A stretch of 64,000 nucleotides of DNA from Pseudomonas sp. K2I15 (GTDB taxonomy: Bacteria; Pseudomonadota; Gammaproteobacteria; Pseudomonadales; Pseudomonadaceae). How positions within the stretch are numbered: position 1 is the first letter of the stretch; every line of letters starts with the position of its first letter. A program made the position numbers and the translations under genes. Shown piece by piece: positions 58,351-64,000 of this stretch. The DNA lies in assembly GCF_002204795.1 (NCBI RefSeq), contig NZ_NIXO01000013.1, forward strand, positions 61,924 to 125,923, given 5' to 3'. Under the pieces are notes generated by a model that saw only the letters and a list, made by a program, of their open reading frames with translations, ran no database searches and was not told the origin of the DNA.

Positions 58351-60531
58351 ATGCTTCGCCAGTTTCATTCGCTGCCCGGTCTGATCGCCGCCCTGTTGGT
58401 CATGATATTGGCCATCAGTGGCGCGGTATTGTCGGTTGATCCGGCGCTGGAACGCCTGCACAACACGTCCACCGCTGCCGGCCAGCTTAATGTCGGCCAG
58501 TTGGCGGAAGGCGTCGCACATCACTTTCCAGGCGTGGAGCAAATCCAGCGCACCGCCTCCGGCACGGTCATCATCTACTATAACCGCGATGGCCAGTCCG
58601 GGGCGGAAACGGTTGACCCACTGACCGGCCAGGCCCTCGCGCCCTACGCGCCGTCCACCTTCACCCGCTGGGTGAAAGACTTGCACCGCGCGCTGTTCAT
58701 GGGCACACCGGGCCATGGCGTGTCGGGCGTCGGTGCGTTGTTCATGTTGATCCTGGCAGTGTCCGGCGCGTTGCTGCTGGCCCGGCGCCTGGGTGGCTGG
58801 CGCAACCTGCTGCGGCCACTGCGCGGCACTTTCAGCCAACGCTGGCATGCGGAAGTCGGGCGCCTGGCTTTGCTCGGGCTGCTGCTGTCGGCCGTAAGCG
58901 GGCTGTACATGGCCGCCACGACCTTCGGCTTGATCGCCGATGGCAGCCAGAGTGAACCGGCCTTCCCCACCCAAATCAGCGCCGGCGCGGCGTTACCTGT
59001 GGCGAACCTGCAGGCCTTGCAGGCCATCGACCTGAATGACCTGCGCGAACTGGTCTACCCGAGCCCGGGCAACCCAAACGATGTGTTCTCATTGCGCACT
59101 GCCCAGGGTGTTGGCTACGTGGACCCGGTCAGCGGGGCTCTGCTGTCCTATCAACCCCACGACTCAATGCACACCGTCTACCAATGGATCTATCAGCTAC
59201 ACACCGCAGAAGGCCTCTGGTGGCTGGGCTTGCCACTCGGGCTCTGCGCCCTCTGTGTGCCATTGATGAGCGTGACCGGCATCCTGCTCTGGTGGCGCCG
59301 TCGCAAAGCCGGTCCGAACATTCGCCACAACAGCCCCGCTCACTCGGCCGACAGCGTGATTCTGGTAGGCACTGAAAACAACACCACATGGGGGTTTGCC
59401 AACACGTTACATGCGGCCTTGCATCAGGCTGGGCACCACGTGCACAGCGCGCCGATGAATGAATGGAAAGGCAAGTACCGCAACGCCCAGAGACTGTTGA
59501 TCCTCACCGCGACCCACGGTGATGGCGATGCACCGGCGTCGGCCGCGCAGTTTCTGGCACGGCTGAACCACAAGGGCGTCAAACCCGGCCTGCCCTTTGC
59601 AGTACTGGGGTTTGGGGACCGCCAGTTTCCACAATTCTGTCAGTACGCCCATCAGGTGCAGGCAGCGCTGGAACTGGCCGGTGCCTCACCGTTGCTGGGG
59701 ATGGAAACCGCCAACCGCCAGTCTTCCCAGGAATTTGCGCGTTGGGGCCACGCCCTGGCCACAGCACTGGGGCATGACTTGGCCCTGGCCCATACACCGG
59801 AGCCCCCGCGCACCTATCAACTGGAGCTGGCCGAGCGCATCGTTTATGGCGAAGAAGTGAATGCGCCAACCCACGTCCTGCGCTTCAAGGCGCACAGCGA
59901 GCTACCGGGCTTCCAGGCAGGGGACCTGGTAGGGATTATCCCGGCGAATAGCCCAGTGCCGCGTTTTTACTCACTGGCCAGCCGTTCTGAAGACGGCGTG
60001 TTGGAGATCTGCGTACGCAAACACGAAGGCGGCATGTGCTCGCAATGGCTGCATAGCCTGGAACTCGGCGGGTCCATCGAAGCGTTTATCCAGCCCAACC
60101 CACAATTTCGCCCAGCGTCGGGGGCGCACCCGGTGATCCTGATCGGTGCCGGTACCGGCATTGGCCCCCTGGCCGGCTTCATTCGCAACAACACTGCCCG
60201 CCACCCGATGCATTTGTATTGGGGCGGGCGCAACCCGACCTCGGACTTTCTGTACGAGCCTGAACTTAACCTCTACCTGGCAGACCAGCGACTTACCGCA
60301 TTGCGCGCGGCTTTTTCCCAGGTACAGAACGGTGGCTACGTCCAGGACCGGCTGCGCAGTGATGCACTGTCCTTGCGCCGGCTGGTGGAAAAAGGCGCCC
60401 AGGTGCTGGTCTGCGGCAGTCGTGAAATGGCCAAAGGCGTGATGCAGGCGCTGGATGAAATATTGGCTCCGCTGAACCTGAGCGTACTGACCCTCAAGGC
60501 ACAAGGACGCTACCGTGAAGATGTCTACTGA
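58351..60531 (+). CDS. PepSY-TM / flavodoxin / FAD-NAD(P)H reductase fusion
   Basis: A 726-residue membrane redox protein. The N-terminal PepSY-associated membrane part (about 1-320, four or more helices, with His residues such as VAHHFPGVEQI, DLHRALFMG and QLHTAEGLWWLG suitable for haem) is followed by a flavodoxin-like domain (about 335-480: LVGTENNTTWGFA, TATHGDGDAP, GFGDRQFP) and a CPR-like reductase (about 490-726: RFYSLAS for FAD, GGMCSQWL, IGAGTGIGPLAGFI for NAD(P), GRYREDVY end). It would pass electrons from cytoplasmic NAD(P)H across the membrane to the periplasmic FMN protein. The gene overlaps apbE by 17 bases. Confidence 0.92.
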   Translation: MLRQFHSLPGLIAALLVMILAISGAVLSVDPALERLHNTSTAAGQLNVGQLAEGVAHHFPGVEQIQRTASGTVIIYYNRDGQSGAETVDPLTGQALAPYAPSTFTRWVKDLHRALFMGTPGHGVSGVGALFMLILAVSGALLLARRLGGWRNLLRPLRGTFSQRWHAEVGRLALLGLLLSAVSGLYMAATTFGLIADGSQSEPAFPTQISAGAALPVANLQALQAIDLNDLRELVYPSPGNPNDVFSLRTAQGVGYVDPVSGALLSYQPHDSMHTVYQWIYQLHTAEGLWWLGLPLGLCALCVPLMSVTGILLWWRRRKAGPNIRHNSPAHSADSVILVGTENNTTWGFANTLHAALHQAGHHVHSAPMNEWKGKYRNAQRLLILTATHGDGDAPASAAQFLARLNHKGVKPGLPFAVLGFGDRQFPQFCQYAHQVQAALELAGASPLLGMETANRQSSQEFARWGHALATALGHDLALAHTPEPPRTYQLELAERIVYGEEVNAPTHVLRFKAHSELPGFQAGDLVGIIPANSPVPRFYSLASRSEDGVLEICVRKHEGGMCSQWLHSLELGGSIEAFIQPNPQFRPASGAHPVILIGAGTGIGPLAGFIRNNTARHPMHLYWGGRNPTSDFLYEPELNLYLADQRLTALRAAFSQVQNGGYVQDRLRSDALSLRRLVEKGAQVLVCGSREMAKGVMQALDEILAPLNLSVLTLKAQGRYREDVY

Positions 60532-61504
60532 TGTGCAGCGCTACAACCTGAACGGCGAGACCATGGGCACCCGCTACACCGCGGTGTTCTATGCGGCGGC
60601 CGGCATCGACACCGACGAAATCGGCCAGCGCCTGGCCCACGCTGTGAGCCGGGTGGACCGGCAAATGTCTACCTGGAAAGCCGACTCTGACCTCAACCGC
60701 CTCAACGCAGCCGCCGAGCAGGAATGGCTGCCAGTGCCCAAGGAACTGAGCACGGTGCTGGCCGCTGCGTTACGGGTCAGCCAGCAATCCGGCGGAGCCT
60801 TCGACATTGCCGTCGGCGATCTGGTGCAAGCCTGGGGCTTCGGCCCCGGCGAACAGACGATCACCGCGCAAGCACTCACGATGCCACTGCCACGCGCGCG
60901 ACTCTCCGCCAGCGCGGCGCTGGTGGTGGACTCGCAACGCAATCGGGTGCGCAAACGGGCGCCGCTGAACCTGGATTTGAACGGCATCGCAAAAGGCTTT
61001 GGCGTCGATGAACTGGCCCGTTGCCTGGAAGCGTCAAACATCACCCGCTACCTGGTCGGCATTGACGGCGAAATGCGTGCCCGGGGCATGAAACCTGATG
61101 CCCAACCCTGGGTCGTGGCAATTGAAAAACCCTGCCGCGGCGTGCGGGAAGTCATGGGCGTAATGGAACTCGTCGACGCCGCCATCGCCACGTCTGGGGA
61201 CTACCGCCACTGGGTGGGGATGAGTGGGCAATCTTGCGCCCACACCATGAACCCCGTCACCGGCGCGCCGCTGCGCAACGCGCTCGCAGCGGTCACCGTC
61301 GTGGCGGGCTCGTGCATGCTCGCCGATGCCTGGGCCACGGCACTGATGGTGCTGGGCGAAGTTGAAGGCCCACGCCTGGCACAAGAACGTGGGATGGACG
61401 CACTGTTCGTGGTGCGCGACGGCGAACAGCTAAAAGAAATATCGATTGTAGGCGGCAAACTGCAAGCGCAGGCTGAGGCCTGCCGAATCCAATCTCGTCA
61501 ATAA
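60515..61504 (+). CDS. apbE: FAD:protein FMN transferase ApbE
   Basis: A 329-residue Mg-dependent enzyme that cleaves FAD and joins FMN by phosphoester to Thr/Ser in target proteins. Conserved parts: ETMGTRYTAV, VDRQMSTWKADSDLNRLN, GAFDIAVGDLVQAWGFGP, DLNGIAKGFGVDELA, VGIDGEMRARG (usually GGE), ATSGDYRHW and AHTMNPVTG. GTG 60515 is the best start (AAGGAC 8 bases upstream); ATG 60521 is alternative. An in-frame stop about 24 bases upstream rules out a longer start, so the protein has no signal peptide, unlike most ApbE. Confidence 0.93.
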   Translation: MKMSTDVQRYNLNGETMGTRYTAVFYAAAGIDTDEIGQRLAHAVSRVDRQMSTWKADSDLNRLNAAAEQEWLPVPKELSTVLAAALRVSQQSGGAFDIAVGDLVQAWGFGPGEQTITAQALTMPLPRARLSASAALVVDSQRNRVRKRAPLNLDLNGIAKGFGVDELARCLEASNITRYLVGIDGEMRARGMKPDAQPWVVAIEKPCRGVREVMGVMELVDAAIATSGDYRHWVGMSGQSCAHTMNPVTGAPLRNALAAVTVVAGSCMLADAWATALMVLGEVEGPRLAQERGMDALFVVRDGEQLKEISIVGGKLQAQAEACRIQSRQ

Positions 61505-61522
61505 CCTGAGTTCCGTTAACCC

Positions 61523-62224
61523 ATGAAATTCATGCACAGGCACACCGAGCTCCACCGCAATGACCGCATCGGCTGGCTGCGTGCCGCAGTCCTGGGGGCC
61601 AATGATGGGATCGTCTCCACCGCCAGCCTGTTGATTGGCGTAGCTGCCGCCAACGCCACCCACTCCACGCTGATCGTGACCGGTATGGCCGGGCTGGTGG
61701 CGGGCGCCATGTCCATGGCGGCGGGTGAATACGTTTCCGTGCACTCCCAGGCCGATACCGAACAGGCTGACTTGTCGCGGGAACGGGCCGAACTAGCCAG
61801 CAACCCGAAAGCCGAACACAGCGAGCTTGCCCACATCTACATGCACCGAGGGGTGTCATCCGACTTGGCCCACCAGGTGGCCGATCAATTAATGGCGCAC
61901 GATGCACTGGGCGCACACGCCCGAGACGAGCTAGGCATTAGCGAAGCACTCACAGCCAAACCACTGCAAGCCGCACTCGCCTCAGCCGCCAGTTTCGTGC
62001 TCGGCGCAGCGTTGCCCTTGGCGGTCATTTTCATCGCCCCGCCCGACAGTGTTGTGCCGTGGATATCCGGCATGTCGCTGGTATTTCTTGCCGGCCTTGG
62101 CGCCATTGCAGCCAGGGCCGGGGGGGCAAAAATAGGGATCGGCGCTTGGCGGGTAACCCTCTGGGGTGCGTTGGCCATGGGCATTACGGCAGCCGTGGGG
62201 GCGCTGTTCGGGGCGGTAGTTTAG
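61523..62224 (+). CDS. VIT1/CCC1-family transporter
   Basis: A 233-residue membrane protein with five helices. The VIT signature LRAAVLGANDGIVSTASLLIGVAAANA opens it, then MAAGEYVSVHSQADTEQADL and GHxA-type DALGAHARDELGI. The family moves Fe2+ or Mn2+ (yeast CCC1, plant VIT1). It starts 19 bases after apbE, so it may share the operon, linking metal export to redox control; it lacks the ferritin-like N-terminal domain found in some bacterial members. Confidence 0.88.
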   Translation: MKFMHRHTELHRNDRIGWLRAAVLGANDGIVSTASLLIGVAAANATHSTLIVTGMAGLVAGAMSMAAGEYVSVHSQADTEQADLSRERAELASNPKAEHSELAHIYMHRGVSSDLAHQVADQLMAHDALGAHARDELGISEALTAKPLQAALASAASFVLGAALPLAVIFIAPPDSVVPWISGMSLVFLAGLGAIAARAGGAKIGIGAWRVTLWGALAMGITAAVGALFGAVV

Positions 62225-62300
62225 TTTGCGCGTTTTTTGGGCGCGAAGACGGGGGGGGTTGGAGTTCCAGCGCTGCGAAGTGGCGCTTTGAAGGCATTTC

Positions 62301-62390
62301 TCAGCCCAAAAGCTTGAGCGCCACCCGAACCACGAACAGCCCCCAAATCAATGCCAGCAGGACGGTTAAAAAAAGCCATCTTGGCCCCAT
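62301..62390 (-). CDS. 29-residue single-helix membrane peptide
   Basis: ATG 62390, preceded by GGAATAAGTA, opens a short frame MGPRWLFLTVLLALIWGLFV then VRVALKLLG and stop. Basic residue, hydrophobic helix of about 20 residues, basic end: the form of a small inner-membrane protein. It is convergent with the VIT gene. Too short for standard gene finding; translation is not proved. Confidence 0.45.
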   Translation of the reverse strand: MGPRWLFLTVLLALIWGLFVVRVALKLLG

Positions 62391-62568
62391 TACTTATTCC
62401 ATTTTTTGACGTCTTCACTTCGTGTTAATCATGCACACCAAAACAAGACTTAATCTGATTAACAGAAACTATAAATAAACATTCGTCGACAACAGAAGTC
62501 GTCACGCTGCACGTTTATCGATCTAAACTATGAGTCACACATACACGCTTTTGAAGAGGCACTCAACC
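62391..62568. other. AT-rich spacer
   Basis: No gene. Likely promoter region for the small gene at 62569. Confidence 0.4.
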
Positions 62569-62775
62569 ATGGGATCCATTTTATGCCTATTCAAACGACA
62601 AGCTCATTTTAGAAATTACGCGCTCATGGATAGTAACGGTACCTGCATAGGGTTTAAACAATGCGATCACAATCCGGGAAGCCAATGGGTGCAGGTCGAA
62701 GAGATAAGCCTAGCACGGCTAACCAAAGCGCGACCTTGCACTAGTGATTCGGACACTGAACGGTCAAAAGAATAA
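62569..62775 (+). CDS. small hypothetical protein
   Basis: A 68-residue basic protein (MGSILCLFKRQAHFRNYALM start, then SNGTCIGFKQCDHNPGSQWVQVEEISL). ATG 62569 has GAGGCAC 8 bases before it; an earlier ATG at 62530 lacks a ribosome site. Three Cys are present. The pattern of a short strand-rich domain is familiar from Pseudomonas hypothetical proteins, but no function is known. Confidence 0.55.
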   Translation: MGSILCLFKRQAHFRNYALMDSNGTCIGFKQCDHNPGSQWVQVEEISLARLTKARPCTSDSDTERSKE

Positions 62776-62959
62776 TACTAAATTCACTCTAACCTCACAC
62801 TTTTTTCACATAACCTCCCCGTCAAACTACTTGGCAACCTTAAGAATCTTAACAACAGAAAGCGCTCTCAATTACTTCAATTAATCTTTAATTACGTTAA
62901 CTATTAAAGAACGGCGCCGATAGTATTAGCTCACACTACTGTTCTTGAAGGGGATCAAC

Positions 62960-63145
62960 ATGACGTCAGCCGTCAATGCTTCAACCCAGGTCACTTTGCC
63001 GAAAGTCACCGTTATGACAGCCCCAAAAGTCCCACCCGTGCGGGTAGACAGCGACGGCGATCATGACGCGAGCGGGCCGAGCGAAGTGCAACTGCCCAAA
63101 GCGACCTCCGGGTCGATCGGGACGCGAATCAACACCACAGCGTGA
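62960..63145 (+). CDS. small hypothetical protein with VDSDGDHD motif
   Basis: A 61-residue, mostly disordered protein: Val/Pro-rich start, then VRVDSDGDHDASGPSEVQLPK, which resembles a calcium-binding DxDxD loop (split here as VDSDGDHD). ATG 62960 has GAAGGGG 7 bases upstream. No membrane segment. Similar short proteins occur in pseudomonads, from memory. Confidence 0.55.
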   Translation: MTSAVNASTQVTLPKVTVMTAPKVPPVRVDSDGDHDASGPSEVQLPKATSGSIGTRINTTA

Positions 63146-63269
63146 GTGAATTAAGGCGCAGGCCCATCGAAAGCGGAGCCTGCGTTGTTTGAGACAGAGG
63201 TCAATAGTGGCTGGATTAGTCGTGTAACTGGCATCGTGCAGTCTTAGTCGTCGTGCGCAACTCAGGCTC

Positions 63270-63545
63270 GAGTGACGGCCAATGGATTAAGCAGCCTGCC
63301 ACGGTTCACCAAGCCTTCCCACGCAGTGATAACCACCAGTGGCAACGCGGCCGCCTCGCGCATGTGAGGCATTTAGGTTTGGTCGCGATCAGTCTGGCAT
63401 CGACCGCGATGTACTCAGCCTGGCGCCTTGAGCCCCGCCAATTCCGCCCGCCATACCAAACACGTCGTCACCAATCGCGAAGCCCGCAACCGAATCGCCT
63501 AACCCAACAACTATGCCAGCCAAATCCAGGCTAAGCACCTCAGGC
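63270..63545 (-). pseudogene. zinc-type alcohol dehydrogenase / quinone oxidoreductase fragment
   Basis: On the minus strand the pieces SLDLAGIVVGLGDSVAGFAIGDDVFGM (in parts), then after a frameshift near 63420 EYIAVDARLIATKPK, and REAAALPLVVITAWEGLVNR are the MDR-family N-terminal domain. The remainder, including the NADPH-binding fold, is missing. The IS21-like end lies 300 bases away. The plus-strand frame over it (63253-63534) is a shadow. Confidence 0.8.
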
Positions 63546-63875
63546 GATGGCTGCTTGGCATGCGCCGCCGCGCCATTTGAAATCTTTATATATCCAATGG
63601 GTTGACCCCTGATGCATGAACGCGCACCAATACTTGCCCTCTAGCAGGCGCAGGGCAGGAACCTGAGCACGGTCGGTAGGTAAATCAGTTCTCGGTTTTG
63701 AAAACTGACCGCTTCTGGCCGAGACTATGTAAAAACGTTTTTTTGCGCGATAGGCACTCAACACTGGACTGAAAATCGCGTGTCTATGCGAAATTCACAT
63801 CTGCTGATGTGACGATAAATTGCAGGTTTTACGTAGATGCGCGCACTTCAAGTTTGGCTAAGCGTTATCACACTG

Positions 63876-64000
63876 TTGCCGCTGACCGAAAACTGACCCA
63901 ATAGAGGCTGTTCTGCCGACTGAAAACTGACCCAGGTGTTCAACTGCTTCTGCTCACTTTTCGAGCAGGAGAACACAGGGTGATCAGCATGGAAATGTTG
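63876..64000 (+). mobile_element. left end of an IS21-family element
   Basis: Two repeats CCGAAAACTGACCCA (near 63888) and ACTGAAAACTGACCCA (near 63918) match the multiple terminal repeats of IS21 elements. The element runs off the window. The transposase gene starts inside it. Confidence 0.7.
63980..64000 (+). CDS. istA: IS21-family transposase IstA, first codons only
   Basis: GTG 63980 opens the frame MISMEML, the usual start of IS21 IstA in pseudomonads, with AGGAGAAC upstream. Only seven codons lie in the window, so the call rests on the adjacent terminal repeats. Confidence 0.55.

Noticed and set aside
63253..63534. 93-codon plus-strand frame
   Set aside because: Opposite to the broken MDR gene, whose family motifs are clear on the other strand.

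Overview
The window looks like chromosome of a Pseudomonas fluorescens-group bacterium. The support is high GC, Pseudomonas-type REP/REPIN repeats ending in GTGGGAGCGGGC, a Pseudomonas-style isoleucine/fatty-acid catabolic operon, an arn lipid A operon ending in ugd, and small Pseudomonas families (DUF2790, DUF2188). No rRNA, tRNA or CRISPR array was seen. All family names come from reading translated sequence; no database was searched.

Layout. 1-6 kb: tail of a YopT-like (C58) cysteine-protease domain, a KaiC-like ATPase overlapping a hybrid histidine kinase, a membrane-anchored TPR protein and a bestrophin-like channel. 6-6.8 kb: nested intergenic repeats around a REPIN. 6.8-14.8 kb: acyl-CoA synthetase, SDR dehydrogenase, thiolase, acyl-CoA dehydrogenase and enoyl-CoA hydratase, then (opposite strand, across a second REPIN) acyl-CoA dehydrogenase and 3-hydroxyisobutyryl-CoA hydrolase. 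Together they suit isoleucine, valine and branched acyl-CoA breakdown. 15-26 kb: HPP membrane protein, a small hypothetical gene, and a tightly overlapped arnC-A-D-T-E-F-ugd-GT39 operon for aminoarabinose modification of lipid A, with no arnB beside it. 26-31 kb: exported protein, tyrosine recombinase, DUF2188, DUF2790, Bcr/CflA-type MFS pump and DUF985 cupin. A shared palindrome lies before the recombinase and before the pump.

31-55.3 kb looks acquired. It begins with AT-richer sequence, an integrase-like protein lacking catalytic residues, a decayed IS3-family element, a small XRE regulator with a palindromic operator, and gene debris (BPSL0761 family, broken Sir2). Then comes a set of ion and osmotic genes: NhaA (with a possible nhaA-I/Li+ riboswitch leader), SulP, BCCT transporter, chemoreceptor (with a sigma-28-like promoter), DEDDh exonuclease plus cNMP/CBS/DUF294 protein, NhaP-type antiporter, DUF2254 protein, ClC, an OmpR-type two-component system and a D,D-carboxypeptidase. 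It ends at a permease fragment and a second end of a related IS3 element.

55.3-62.4 kb: a two-component system divergent from a PepSY protein, a DUF2271 protein, a PepSY/flavodoxin/reductase fusion, ApbE and a VIT-family transporter. The DUF2271 protein carries a sequence matching the ApbE flavinylation motif, so the cluster probably moves electrons from cytoplasmic NAD(P)H to a periplasmic covalently bound FMN. 62.4-64 kb: small hypothetical genes, a broken zinc-type alcohol dehydrogenase, and the start of an IS21-like element cut by the window edge.
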